From: Mangrovibacillus cuniculi
Lineage (GTDB): Bacteria > Bacillota > Bacilli > Bacillales > R1DC41
Assembly: GCF_015482585.1 (NCBI RefSeq)
Contig: NZ_CP049742.1
Span: 1,136,501-1,200,500, forward strand
Reading direction: 5' to 3'
Length of the DNA stretch: 64,000 nt
Every line of letters starts with the position of its first letter. Within the stretch, counting starts at the first letter, position 1. Position numbers and translations under genes: made by a program. The notes beneath the pieces were generated by a model, which was not told the origin of the DNA, ran no database searches, and saw only the letters and a program-made list of their open reading frames with translations. This document shows positions 43,386 to 52,801 of the stretch, in pieces.

Positions 43386-44713
43386 TTATAATGCAGCTAA
43401 AGCAGCTTGATTTAGAATATTCCAAGGCTTGTTAAAGTGTGGTTGGAAGAAGAAATCAACAAATCCTAGTTCTTCTACAGTCATCTTATTTTGGATAGCG
43501 ACAGACATGGTGTTTATAGATTGAGTCATATCTGCTTTTGATAACACTTGGGCTCCTAAAATTACTCTTGTTTTCGGATTAAATGTTAGCTTAAATAACA
43601 CATCTTCTGTAGTAGGCATAAAACCAGGACGATCCGTTTCACGAACAATTACATGATCTACTTCTATTCCTTGTGCAGCTGCACTAGTCGCTGTTAAACC
43701 TGTAGAAGCCATACTTAAATCGTAAAGGTGCAAGCCTGACGTACCTTGCGTACCCATATATCTAATCGATTTAGACACAAGGTTTCTAGCTACCAACGTA
43801 CCCATTCGTACTGCATTCGTTGCAAGAGGTATATATTGTGTTTGACCAGTTGGATTATAATGGATTGCACAACTATCCCCTGCCGCTAAAATATCTTCAT
43901 TAGATGTACGCATGTACTCATCCACTTTTATAGCACCGTTAGGCATCATCTCTACTTGCCCTTCTAATAGAAACGTATTTGGTTTAAAGCCTACACATAG
44001 AACAACTAAATCAACATCATAGGAGCTTTTATCTGTAATTACTTTATTCACTTTTCCATCTTTACCTTCAAATTTCTTAACGGTTTGTTCTAATGCCAAT
44101 TTTACTCCCCGATTTTCAAATTCCGTTTCGACTGGATCTGTAAATTCTTTATCGAGATATTTATTTAAGATACGATCTGATGCATCAATTAGCGTTACGT
44201 CTTTTCCATACTGTTGAAATGCTTCAACTAGTTCAACACCTATATACCCCGCTCCAATAACTGCAATTTTCTTCGCTTCTTTCGCTTTCTCAATAATCAT
44301 TTGTGCATGGCCATAATTTTTACTTAACAAAATGTTTTCTTGGTTTATTCCTTCGATGTTGGGAACTATCGGCCAAGAACCTGTTGTCATGACTAATTTA
44401 TCGTACGTGTCAGTAAACACTTCTCCAGTAGTTAGATTTTTCACATCTAATTCTTTTTTCTCACTTCGAATTTCCATTACTTCATGAAGCATGTTCATGT
44501 TTATGTTTGCTGAAGACATTTCTTCAGGAGATGAGTAAAATAGTCCTTGAGCATCTTTGACCACACCCCAACATACAAAGCAATACCGCATGATAAGAAT
44601 GACACATTATCATTTCTTTCATAAACCGTGATTTCTGCATTTGGATGCAGGGAACGAATATTTTTTGCTGCTGCTGTACCTGCGTGTGTAGATCCTACAA
44701 TAATGACTTTCAT
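43386..44713 (-). pseudogene. nox: NADH oxidase (water-forming Nox / CoA-disulfide reductase family), apparent frameshift
   Basis: A flavoprotein split into two frames. The first gives MKVIIVGSTHAGTAAAKNI ... VSFLSCGIALYVG, including the redox Cys. The second gives VVKDAQGLFYSSPEEM, VIGAGYIGVELVEAFQQYG (NADH site), AGDSCAIHYNP (FAD site) and the C-terminal DFFFQPHFNKPWNILN. One more base in the C4 run at 44576-44579 (G4 on the coding strand) joins them into 442 aa, the family length. The enzyme reoxidises NADH with O2. FNR-like sites lie upstream, consistent with redox control. The indel may be a sequencing error. Confidence 0.85.
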
Positions 44714-44744
44714 ATTTCATCCTCCTAGAATGATAACTGTTATA

Positions 44745-44921
44745 TTGCTCACCTTTTCACATAATTATATATGTGAAGTAATGAACAATATTTCTACAAT
44801 TCATACTATACACCACATTTTATTCTTACGCAATATATTTTGCTCACCTTTTCACAATATAATTATGTTCTTATGTGACATTTATCGACAATACCATCAG
44901 TACAATGTGAAATGAATCACA
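44745..44921. promoter_or_regulatory. Redox-type operators and direct repeats upstream of nox
   Basis: TTGCTCACCTTTTCACA occurs twice (44745-44761, 44840-44856), 95 bp apart. The first copy is part of an inverted repeat TTCACAT-N8-ATGTGAA. TGTGA-AATGAA-TCACA (44906-44921) exactly matches the FNR/CRP-type consensus TGTGA-N6-TCACA, and a Rex site (TTGTGAA-N4-TTCACAA) is only partly matched. The rest of the 330-base gap is A+T-rich and holds no convincing frame. Confidence 0.55.
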
Positions 44922-45024
44922 ATATAACACATGGATGGAGTTTGAACATATGACATAACACGAGGACTCATCTAATGGTAAGTCACGTCATGTAGTAAAC
45001 GATAAGTTGATACTGGTCAGGTAA

Positions 45025-45053
45025 CAAAAAAAGCCTACCTTTATTTAGGTAGG
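45025..45053 (-). terminator. Terminator of the DUF1232 gene
   Basis: CCTACCT (45034-45040) / AGGTAGG (45047-45053) with seven T's on the minus strand; overlaps the stop codon. Confidence 0.82.
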
Positions 45054-45319
45054 TTAGGATACTTTTGTTTAATTGAATTAGGTGCTACATAGATCATCCA
45101 TTGGAATATCAACGTAATAATGATCACATCGTCTACAACTCCAATTAAAAATAGGAAATCTGGAATGAGATCAACTGGTAACCAAGCATACCCTATTATG
45201 GCCAATAAACTAATAATTTTCTTCCATACGTCCACTTCGTTAGATGAAAAGAAAGTCACGAGAAATGGAATAAAACGATGGAATTTTACTATAAAAAGCA
45301 ATCTCTTTAAGAATCTCAA
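45041..45319 (-). CDS. DUF1232 small membrane protein (YkvA-like)
   Basis: A 92-aa protein with two hydrophobic segments. LLAIIGYAWLPVDLIPDFLFLIGVVDDVIIITLI contains the DUF1232 hallmark (PxDLIPDF...GxxDD). Function unknown. It lies downstream of a DUF3231 gene on the same strand with about 50 bases between. Confidence 0.85.
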   Translation of the reverse strand: MRFLKRLLFIVKFHRFIPFLVTFFSSNEVDVWKKIISLLAIIGYAWLPVDLIPDFLFLIGVVDDVIIITLIFQWMIYVAPNSIKQKYPNLPK

Positions 45320-45369
45320 AGAACTCTCCCCTTTCCTCCATCTTACTTATAAAGGGAGGAAAACGTCAA

Positions 45370-46389
45370 CTAGTATTGGTTTTGCGGGTGGGAGGCAAGG
45401 TGATCTCTATTTGCAGCTAAGGGGATTTGCTCTAGGAAACCTAAATTTATTGATAACTGTGCGCCGTCTTGTGCAAATTGTGCGCTTTCAATAGCAAGCC
45501 GAACAAAATCTGCTGCAATATCTTTTCTTGCTGATTTTGAGATAGCCATTCCATAGTTTTCTATACCCGCTCCAGCAGCCAGACCAGTGTGATACATCAT
45601 TAACTTATCTGAGAACGGTGGAATGTTCGATTCAGTTACTTCCGGATCCCATAATTGAGGTGCAGGTAAATCTTCGTCTGTTAGCAAATTAATAAAAATT
45701 TCAATATGTTTATGAGAGATCTTTCTTCCTTTTACCAAATAATTTTTTATCTTCTCATTTCTACATGATTGGCTAAAAGCTATCATTAGGGACTTTCCTA
45801 ACATATTGGTATCTAAGTTGACATAAATTGCTTTTATTTCTTCAGACGAAATTGGTCTTTTTGGACCAATCCAAGAGCCAAGAAAAGATTGGTTATGGAC
45901 AGTGGTTCCTTCTTTTGGAATCGGAATACTAGGTGTACGAATAACTATTCCTTTTGAAAGCATTAAATCCATTACTTTATTAAACACCTCTAGATACTCT
46001 TTAATAGCACTTGAGAAAAATTCTCTTATATCCTCTCTATGGCATCCTACTAAACAGGCAGAATAATTGTGTATAGCTGACCTCGCCGCCTCTTTTAAGT
46101 AAAACATATAAAACTTATCGGAAAACATCCTCGGAGCTTCTAAATTAATATCTTGCTCTCCAAATCCAACCGGCAATTTCATCCTATCATCTTTATAAAT
46201 TTCTCTAATTTGTTTAATAAGTTGGTCTGTAACACGCGAACCCATGTCTAATAATTGTTTGATCTCTGGGTCATCACAATGTTGCATAAAGTGCTGGTAT
46301 ACGATAGAGAACATTGTTTCACCGATATAAGTTGTCCAAAGTGAACCAATTTCACCAGAAGTTAGCGTTGCTCCTCTAAAATCCTGCAT
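45370..46389 (-). CDS. DUF3231 protein, tandem two-domain form
   Basis: A 339-aa helical protein made of two DUF3231 domains in line (about residues 1-165 and 170-335). The repeats match: LTSGEIGSLWTTYIGETMFSIVYQHFMQHC in the first and ISSEEIKAIYVNLDTNMLGKSLMIAFSQSC in the second; DKFYMFYLKEAARSAIHNYS and DKLMMYHTGLAAGAGIENYG likewise. The family is ferritin/CotF-like in fold and common in spore-formers, without a proven role. Confidence 0.85.
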   Translation of the reverse strand: MQDFRGATLTSGEIGSLWTTYIGETMFSIVYQHFMQHCDDPEIKQLLDMGSRVTDQLIKQIREIYKDDRMKLPVGFGEQDINLEAPRMFSDKFYMFYLKEAARSAIHNYSACLVGCHREDIREFFSSAIKEYLEVFNKVMDLMLSKGIVIRTPSIPIPKEGTTVHNQSFLGSWIGPKRPISSEEIKAIYVNLDTNMLGKSLMIAFSQSCRNEKIKNYLVKGRKISHKHIEIFINLLTDEDLPAPQLWDPEVTESNIPPFSDKLMMYHTGLAAGAGIENYGMAISKSARKDIAADFVRLAIESAQFAQDGAQLSINLGFLEQIPLAANRDHLASHPQNQY

Positions 46390-46448
46390 AAATACACCAC
46401 GTCTCTAAAAATTTTTGTTATTTGTAGTGTGTGTTTTACCTTAGAAAA

Positions 46449-46790
46449 CTATTCCTTACAGCAGGTTTCTCTTAACTTACTTGCTTCTTCAGCTGACAAA
46501 GATGGGTTCGGCACATCATCTTTCAGCAACAAAATTCCATGAAAAATTTGAACATCGTCATCACACGCTTCACAGAATACCAAATCACCTTCTGTATAAA
46601 AAACGGTCATTCCTGTTTCCCGATATTCACTAGAAGAAAATTTCTTTGATAGCTCACATGTAAGCTTTGACCAATCTACCAACGCATCTTCGAAAGAGGA
46701 ATAACTCTTTTCCATGACGATTTTATCTTGCCAGTCTTCAAATAACCACCATGGTTCATAATCTGCTGTCATTTTTACTAATTTCCACAA
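46449..46790 (-). CDS. DUF1033 family protein
   Basis: A 113-aa acidic soluble protein with the DUF1033 pattern: WKLVKMTADYEPWWLFEDWQD at the N terminus and FCEACDDDVQIFHGILLLKDD near residue 75. Function unknown. It is divergent from the ger operon, 78 bases away. Confidence 0.82.
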   Translation of the reverse strand: MWKLVKMTADYEPWWLFEDWQDKIVMEKSYSSFEDALVDWSKLTCELSKKFSSSEYRETGMTVFYTEGDLVFCEACDDDVQIFHGILLLKDDVPNPSLSAEEASKLRETCCKE

Positions 46791-46868
46791 AATTTCTCTC
46801 CCCTTTCATAGTTTTGACGTTTTAGGTAAAGCTACCAATAATTAACGAAATTAAGTAGGTGAATAAAC

Positions 46869-48383
46869 ATGTGGCGGAAAAAATTAAAAGGTAAAACACA
46901 AGAAAATACCCCATTTCCACATGATACACACTTATTAGAAATCTGGATTAAACACCAATTTCACCAAAGCAGTGACATAGTAGTAAATTACTTTAGTTTT
47001 GGTGAAATGAATGTATTAGTATCCTATATTGATCAAAGTATCGATACAAAGTTACTATCTGAATTTATATTGCAGCCACTTTTACAACAAAAAGATGAAG
47101 GTATATCTTTTGAAAAAGCTACCGAAAAAGTGGAAATAACAAGTCCTAAATGGACAAATAATGGTTCAGATATAATTAGTGGTCTGTTAAGTGGCGCCGT
47201 ATTACTTTATTGTGAAGGCTCTGAACATGCTGTTTTATATAATATTGTTTTGGTTGAAGGAAGAAATCCTGAAAAAGCAGAAACGGAATCATTAGTTTTT
47301 GGACCAAAAGTTGCTTTCACAGAATCGTTATCCAAGAATCTAAATTTAATAAGGACTCACCTAAATGATCCACAGTTAACTGTGGAAGAAATTATTGTAG
47401 GTGAAAGAGCAAAAAAGCCTGTCTCTATCCTGTATATCAAGGATATAACGAATGAGGAGTTAGTTCAAACATTTCGCCAACGTATTACTGATCTACACTA
47501 CGATCACATAATGGATTCAACCGTATTAGCACAGTTATTAGAAGATAACTCTCAAACTATATTTCCTCAAATTTTAACAACAGAATTGCCAGATCGACTT
47601 AGTCTTTCGTTATTGCATGGAAAAGTAGGTGTGCTAGTAGATGGAAGTCCAACTGCAATAATTGGCCCTTCCACTTTTCTCTCTTTTTTCGAGTCTACAG
47701 AAGATGTGTACATGCGCTGGAATATGGGGACTTTTCTGCGTATGCTGAGGTTTTTGGCCATTTTTTTATCCGTATTACTTACACCTGCTTATGTAGCGGT
47801 ATTGACATATCATTATGAAGTCATACCTTCTGCTTTATTAATTTCACTAGGGCAATCCAGAGCAAATGTCCCCTTTCCTCCTTTTTTTGAAGCATTGCTT
47901 TTAGAATTTATCATTGAATTACTTCGTGAGGCCGGAGCCCGACTACCTACTAAGGTTGGACAAACAATCGGCATTGTAGGAGGAATTGTTATTGGTCAAG
48001 CTTCCGTGCAAGCAGGGATAACTAGTAATATTTTAATTATTATCATTGCATTAAGTGCACTGGGATCCTTTACAACACCAAGTTACCTAATGGGTACTGC
48101 AATCAGAATCACTCGTTTTCCCATTATTATTTTAGCTGCTTTATGGGGAGGAGTGGGAATTATGTTAGCTTTTTGTTTTATTATCATTCACCTTTTACGC
48201 CTTACAACAATTGGTGTACCTTATTTATCTCCTATATACCCATTAAGATTGTCAGATTTGAGATATAGCCTTTTTAGAGTTCCACAGCAATATCTAAAAA
48301 TGAGACCAGCATCCAATAGGCCATTAAATGAAGAAAGATATACTAAAAGAGATCCAAAACAGAAGAGAGATATTGACCAGTAA
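46869..48383 (+). CDS. Spore germinant receptor subunit A (GerA family)
   Basis: A 504-aa protein. The soluble N-terminal domain (about 1-250) has DIISGLLSGAVLLYCEGSE and ILYIKDITNEELVQTFRQR. FPQILTTELPDRLSLSLLHGKVGVLVDGSPTAIIGPSTFLSFF leads into four or more helices (about 290-450). This is the GerAA/GerKA layout. It forms, with B and C subunits, a germinant receptor in the inner spore membrane. The ligand cannot be read from sequence. It is first in a three-gene operon. Confidence 0.95.
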   Translation: MWRKKLKGKTQENTPFPHDTHLLEIWIKHQFHQSSDIVVNYFSFGEMNVLVSYIDQSIDTKLLSEFILQPLLQQKDEGISFEKATEKVEITSPKWTNNGSDIISGLLSGAVLLYCEGSEHAVLYNIVLVEGRNPEKAETESLVFGPKVAFTESLSKNLNLIRTHLNDPQLTVEEIIVGERAKKPVSILYIKDITNEELVQTFRQRITDLHYDHIMDSTVLAQLLEDNSQTIFPQILTTELPDRLSLSLLHGKVGVLVDGSPTAIIGPSTFLSFFESTEDVYMRWNMGTFLRMLRFLAIFLSVLLTPAYVAVLTYHYEVIPSALLISLGQSRANVPFPPFFEALLLEFIIELLREAGARLPTKVGQTIGIVGGIVIGQASVQAGITSNILIIIIALSALGSFTTPSYLMGTAIRITRFPIIILAALWGGVGIMLAFCFIIIHLLRLTTIGVPYLSPIYPLRLSDLRYSLFRVPQQYLKMRPASNRPLNEERYTKRDPKQKRDIDQ

Positions 48384-48394
48384 GGAGGTGCAGT

Positions 48395-49519
48395 ATGAAC
48401 ATCCAACAACCAACCAAAAGGCTATGGATTAATGCCTATATGCTCATGTTTATCGTACATACTGCACAAACTGGCGTTGGAATTGTTGGTATGCCGAGGG
48501 TGGTTTTTTTAGAGTCAGCTCAGGATGCATGGATTTCAGTTATGATTGGTTCCTTGGTTGCAATTCCTTTTGCATACGTGATTTACTACACACTAAAACC
48601 TTTTGGTCGATTAGACTTATATGCTATACACGATATTATTTATGGGAAGTGGATTGGTAAGCTACTAAATTTCTTTTACGCATTTTACTTAAGTTGGGTG
48701 TTTTTTAATATAGTCATGAACTATATTGAGATGATTCAAGCTTGGGTGTTTAATTTGCTACCTACTTGGCTAATGTTTCTACTGTTAGCAGCACTTGCTA
48801 TTTATGCTGTGCAAGGTGGTTTACGAGTTGTAACAGGAGTCACTATTTTGTCATTTTTATTATCTACTTGGCTAGTTTTTATGATAGCTGTACCAATACA
48901 GTACATTGAAACTACACAATATTTCCCGCTTTTCAATCATTCTTTTAAAGAAATGATGATGGCAACGTTAAAGACGAGTTACACTATCTTAGGTTTTGAA
49001 ATACTCTTCTTTGTCTACCCATTTGTGGATGACCAAAAGAAAACAATGAGGTATGTAAATATCGCTTTAATTTACACCACCATCCAAATAACATTGGTTA
49101 CGATTGTATGTATTGGTTTTTTTTCCGATGTGTCATTAGAAAAAACCATTTGGCCAGTATTATCCATGTTTAAAATAGTTCGACTTCCAAATTTGGAACG
49201 CTTTGAATTTATCGCTGTATCCTTCTGGATGTTGGTAATTTTACCAAACTTAGCACTATACTTATGGGCAGCTAGTAGAGGAGTTCGACATGTTTTTAAT
49301 ATTCCTCAAAAATATGCCGTTTGGATCATTGTAACTGTTGGCTTTGTTGCCCAGTACTTTTTAGATAGCCGATTGATAATGAATTTGATTACAGATAAAC
49401 TCGCGACTACAGGTATGTATATGTCTTTTATTTACCCTGTTATTATTTTTCTACTTGTAAGAATTCATTTGTATAGAAAAAAAGGAGCCAAACCAAATGA
49501 GAAAAGCACTAATAATTAG
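48395..49519 (+). CDS. Spore germinant receptor subunit B (GerAB family)
   Basis: A 374-aa membrane protein with ten helices, the GerAB branch of the APC superfamily (amino-acid permease fold). The N terminus has the IVGMPRVVFLESAQDAWIS motif of endospore germination permeases. It is thought to contribute to germinant recognition. GGAGG lies 7 bases before the ATG and 11 bases separate it from subunit A; its end overlaps subunit C by 23 bp. Confidence 0.95.
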   Translation: MNIQQPTKRLWINAYMLMFIVHTAQTGVGIVGMPRVVFLESAQDAWISVMIGSLVAIPFAYVIYYTLKPFGRLDLYAIHDIIYGKWIGKLLNFFYAFYLSWVFFNIVMNYIEMIQAWVFNLLPTWLMFLLLAALAIYAVQGGLRVVTGVTILSFLLSTWLVFMIAVPIQYIETTQYFPLFNHSFKEMMMATLKTSYTILGFEILFFVYPFVDDQKKTMRYVNIALIYTTIQITLVTIVCIGFFSDVSLEKTIWPVLSMFKIVRLPNLERFEFIAVSFWMLVILPNLALYLWAASRGVRHVFNIPQKYAVWIIVTVGFVAQYFLDSRLIMNLITDKLATTGMYMSFIYPVIIFLLVRIHLYRKKGAKPNEKSTNN

Positions 49520-50648
49520 TTTGTGTTGTCTCTTACTTGCAAGTTGTGTAGAGCAAAAACAGTTAGAGAGATTAGGTTTAATTACAGCTATTGGGTATGA
49601 TATCCCAGATAAATCGAACCCCACCATTAGAGGAACGGTAGTCATGTTAAACTTTTCACCAGAACTTAGTAATTTTACGAACGTCATTACCCAAGACGGA
49701 GTTACTTCTAAAGGAATCCGTAGAGCGTTAAATCAAGAATCCAGTCATCAAGTAGTCTCTGGGCAATTACGTGTTGCTGTATATGGAAGGGAAATGGCTG
49801 AAAATGGAATTAGGTCAATTGTAGACTCTTTTACACGAGATGCTTCAATAGGAAACATGTTATATTTAGTTATCGCTGAAGGAAGTGCTGAGGAATTAAT
49901 CAAGTTTAAGAAAGGTACCCTTACGTATAATTTTGGTACACACCTGTATAATTTGATCCAACAAAATGTGAAAGACGAACAGTTTCCTTCTCCTACTCTG
50001 CAAGATTTTATTAATACGTATGATAATCCTGGTAGAGATCCCATTCTTCCTATTATGGGTATTGATGAAGACCGGATTGGCCTAAAAGAAATTGGTTTAT
50101 TAAAAGGAGATCGCTTAGTGGGTACGTTATCAAATAAAGAGTTATTTTATTTATTGATAATGATGAAAGGCTTCGGCTCTGCAAGCTTTGATATTGATGT
50201 ACCTTATGATAAAATCTCTGGTCAACTTTATCATTCAAAAGCCCATAAAACAGCGGAAGAATTTAGACAAGGTTCTGTTTTTGTTACGGTTGATAATGTG
50301 TCGACGAAGCAAAAAATAAAATTAGTAAAGAAAGAACCTCCTACATTTAAAATTGATATAAAAATTAAAACTCGTGTTCTAGAAGTCACAGATAACATAG
50401 ATTTTATGCAAGAAAAAACTTTTGATATCTTGAAAGAAATCAGTAATAAACAGTTAGAAGATGGAATTAGGCGAAACATTGCGTATTTACAAGAAATAGA
50501 AAGTGATCCTATCGGATTTGGATCCATTTATCAAACTAAGGAAAGGAAAAAAGAACTCAGTCAAGATGAGTGGGTAAGTATTTTTAAAAGAGCGACTTTT
50601 GATATCAACGTAGATACAGAATTTGTACGAACTGGCGTTACAGATTAA
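49497..50648 (+). CDS. Spore germinant receptor subunit C, lipoprotein (GerAC family)
   Basis: A 383-aa lipoprotein. Signal peptide and lipobox LLASC, with the Cys near residue 17; then QKQLERLGLITAIGYD and three domains typical of GerAC. DPIGFGSIYQTKERKKELSQDEW at the end is a family motif. It anchors on the outer face of the inner spore membrane and completes the receptor. AAAGGAGCC is inside the end of subunit B. A terminator follows. Confidence 0.95.
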   Translation: MRKALIISLCCLLLASCVEQKQLERLGLITAIGYDIPDKSNPTIRGTVVMLNFSPELSNFTNVITQDGVTSKGIRRALNQESSHQVVSGQLRVAVYGREMAENGIRSIVDSFTRDASIGNMLYLVIAEGSAEELIKFKKGTLTYNFGTHLYNLIQQNVKDEQFPSPTLQDFINTYDNPGRDPILPIMGIDEDRIGLKEIGLLKGDRLVGTLSNKELFYLLIMMKGFGSASFDIDVPYDKISGQLYHSKAHKTAEEFRQGSVFVTVDNVSTKQKIKLVKKEPPTFKIDIKIKTRVLEVTDNIDFMQEKTFDILKEISNKQLEDGIRRNIAYLQEIESDPIGFGSIYQTKERKKELSQDEWVSIFKRATFDINVDTEFVRTGVTD

Positions 50649-50679
50649 AAAAGGACACCACCTTGTGATGTCCTTTTTG
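50647..50679 (+). terminator. Terminator of the ger operon
   Basis: AAAAAAGGACACCAC / GTGATGTCCTTTTT with a 3-base loop (one mismatch). Confidence 0.85.
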
Positions 50680-50962
50680 TTTATACATTGACTATTTCCA
50701 CCTTCCTATCCGTTAGAGTAGTAAAGGAGAAAATGGTATAATGAGAAAAATCGATTTATGAAAAATAAGATATTTAATACTACTTGGACGTATAATGAAA
50801 ATAATGAAGAGATCATCAGAAAAAATTTCACCTTTACTTCTCAGAAAAACCCTTACTTCCTAAAGGTGCCCATTTTCTTATTGTGTTCTAAAAGTACAAA
50901 AAACAGATGAAACTTTTGAGAAGAATAATCGTATAGATTGTATATAAAAAGAGGTGAATACG
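50680..50962 (+). other. Leader region of xpaC, nothing further assigned
   Basis: A TATAAT at about 50731 with a weak -35 18 bases upstream could drive xpaC through a leader of about 220 bases; a second weak promoter lies near 50915-50945. A 50-codon frame starting at 50759 lacks a ribosome site and is not called. Confidence 0.4.
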
Positions 50963-51622
50963 TTGAAACGATCAGAAGAATATGCCTTAACATACGCTTC
51001 TAGTCCTTTTATTTTTACCGGAGTTTTGATGAGCAGCTTTGTGACAACAAGTACAGTTGGACTAAGCGTTCTCATTTCTATTCTTACTACTACTGGTATT
51101 GTAGCTGGATGGCGTATCCTTTCTCATAAAAATTACTTAAAGAAAAAAGGTATTACACACGCCGAATACAAAATGATTAGTAAGTATGTGAAGGATACTG
51201 AAAAGAAATTAATTCAAATTCGCTCTTACACTTGGAAGAGTAGATCTATTCGTTCAATAGTTCAGCTTTATCAATTACAAAAAGCAAGTAAAAAAATGAT
51301 TGAACAAATTAAAACAAAACCTAATGATTATTACGCTGCCTCTGATTTTTTCCATCATCATGTCGATACAGCCCTATCTTTAGTCGAAACGATTTCAAAA
51401 CTAGACAGGTTAAAGGGCAATCAAATGAAAAGACGCTCCACACTTCATGAAGCAAAGCAATCACTTAGTGAATTGACGGACCGTGTGACGATAGATTATG
51501 AGTCCCTATTCAACAATGATGTAGAGGATCTACATTTTACCGTAAAATTAGCTAATCGATTTAGTTCCGCTAGAAAACAGATAAAGGAGCAAAAAAAAGA
51601 TGACCAAAAACACATTCGGTGA
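50963..51622 (+). CDS. xpaC: XpaC family protein
   Basis: A 219-aa protein with two N-terminal membrane segments (about residues 12-50) and a cytoplasmic helical domain. It belongs to the XpaC family, named for hydrolysis of 5-bromo-4-chloroindolyl phosphate, whose real function is unknown. TTG 50963 has AGAGG 8 bases upstream and is preferred over the in-frame GTG at 50954, which overlaps that site. It overlaps yaaN by 23 bp, the same pairing as in B. subtilis. Confidence 0.85.
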   Translation: MKRSEEYALTYASSPFIFTGVLMSSFVTTSTVGLSVLISILTTTGIVAGWRILSHKNYLKKKGITHAEYKMISKYVKDTEKKLIQIRSYTWKSRSIRSIVQLYQLQKASKKMIEQIKTKPNDYYAASDFFHHHVDTALSLVETISKLDRLKGNQMKRRSTLHEAKQSLSELTDRVTIDYESLFNNDVEDLHFTVKLANRFSSARKQIKEQKKDDQKHIR

Positions 51623-52763
51623 TTTATTATCTCAACCTTTTGAAGCTGAAGAGAAAAATGTATTGGTAAATACTCCTCCAACAGAAAATAGTAAAAATGT
51701 ATTCGATAGTCTGCCAGCTGAACATCAATCCAAGGCAAAAGAACTTTCAAAACAATTAAATGAAAGTTCTCCTCAAACATTGTTAACGTATGGTGCTCAA
51801 GCTCAAGAGAAATTATCTACTTTCTCCCATTCGATGTTAAATGAAGTGCAAAAAAAGGATATCGGACCAATTGGTGATTTATTAAAAGACTTAATGAAAC
51901 GATTGCAAGAAGTCGATCCTGAAGCAATGGGAAAGTCTAAAGGAAACTGGTTATCTCGCTTAGTAGGAAAAGTTTCTGTGAGCACGAATGAATTATTCTC
52001 ACAATACCAAAAGGTTGGCGCACAAATCGATCGAATCTCCGTAAAATTAGAACAGTCTAAAGGTGTACTACTTCAAGATGCCAATATGCTGAATGGCCTA
52101 TACGATGAAAATAAAGCTTACTTTGAAGCAATAAACGTCTATATTGCTGCTGCAGAATTAAAGTTAGAGGAACTTGAGCAAGTTACTATTCCTCAACTAA
52201 GAAGAAAAGTAGAACAATCAGATGATCAAATGCTTCAACAGGACTTATATGATATTCAACAATATGCAGACCGACTAGGAAAGAGAATTTTTGATTTAAA
52301 AACAAGTCGTCATATTACTATCCAAACAGCACCACAGATTCGCTTAATTCAGAATATGAACCAATCTTTAGCAGAAAAAATTCAATCTTCCATTTTAACC
52401 ACGATTCCATTATGGAAAAATCAGATGACGATTGCTCTATCATTAATGCGACAACAAAAAGCATTACACGCCCAAAAACATGTAGCTGATACAACTAACC
52501 AGTTGTTATTAAAAAATGCTGAAATGTTAAAAGTAAATTCTATTGAAACTGCGAAGGAAAACGAACGTGGAATTATTGATATGGAAACATTAAAAAAGAC
52601 ACAAGAAGATTTGGTACTTACTATTAAAGAAACATTAGCAATTCAACAATCTGGTCGTGCAAAGCGACTGCAAGCTGAGTCAGAATTACAGCATTTAGAG
52701 AACCAATTGAAGCAATCCTTGATGCTTACCCAAGGCCAAGAGAGTAAGAATGAAAATCATTAA
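51600..52763 (+). CDS. yaaN: YaaN, TelA/KlaA toxic anion resistance family
   Basis: A 387-aa soluble, largely alpha-helical protein of the TelA family (tellurite resistance). YGAQAQEKLSTFSHSML, VSVSTNELFSQYQKVGAQIDRI and the central coiled coil (about residues 110-230) are recognisable. The role is unclear; relatives give tellurite or envelope stress tolerance. AAAGGAGC lies inside xpaC, and translation is likely coupled. A terminator follows. Confidence 0.9.
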   Translation: MTKNTFGDLLSQPFEAEEKNVLVNTPPTENSKNVFDSLPAEHQSKAKELSKQLNESSPQTLLTYGAQAQEKLSTFSHSMLNEVQKKDIGPIGDLLKDLMKRLQEVDPEAMGKSKGNWLSRLVGKVSVSTNELFSQYQKVGAQIDRISVKLEQSKGVLLQDANMLNGLYDENKAYFEAINVYIAAAELKLEELEQVTIPQLRRKVEQSDDQMLQQDLYDIQQYADRLGKRIFDLKTSRHITIQTAPQIRLIQNMNQSLAEKIQSSILTTIPLWKNQMTIALSLMRQQKALHAQKHVADTTNQLLLKNAEMLKVNSIETAKENERGIIDMETLKKTQEDLVLTIKETLAIQQSGRAKRLQAESELQHLENQLKQSLMLTQGQESKNENH

Positions 52764-52765
52764 AA

Positions 52766-52792
52766 AAACAAGCCCAATTATTGGGCTTGTTT
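52766..52792. terminator. Bidirectional terminator between yaaN and the chemoreceptor
   Basis: A 13-bp perfect stem AAACAAGCCCAAT / ATTGGGCTTGTTT with a single-base spacer at its centre. Confidence 0.88.
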
Positions 52793-52801
52793 CTTTATTC
52801 C

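Noticed and set aside
44906-44921. Rex operator reading of the nox upstream site
   Set aside because: The right half ATCACAA differs from TTCACAA, while the FNR-type TGTGA-N6-TCACA reading is exact; Rex is kept only as an alternative.
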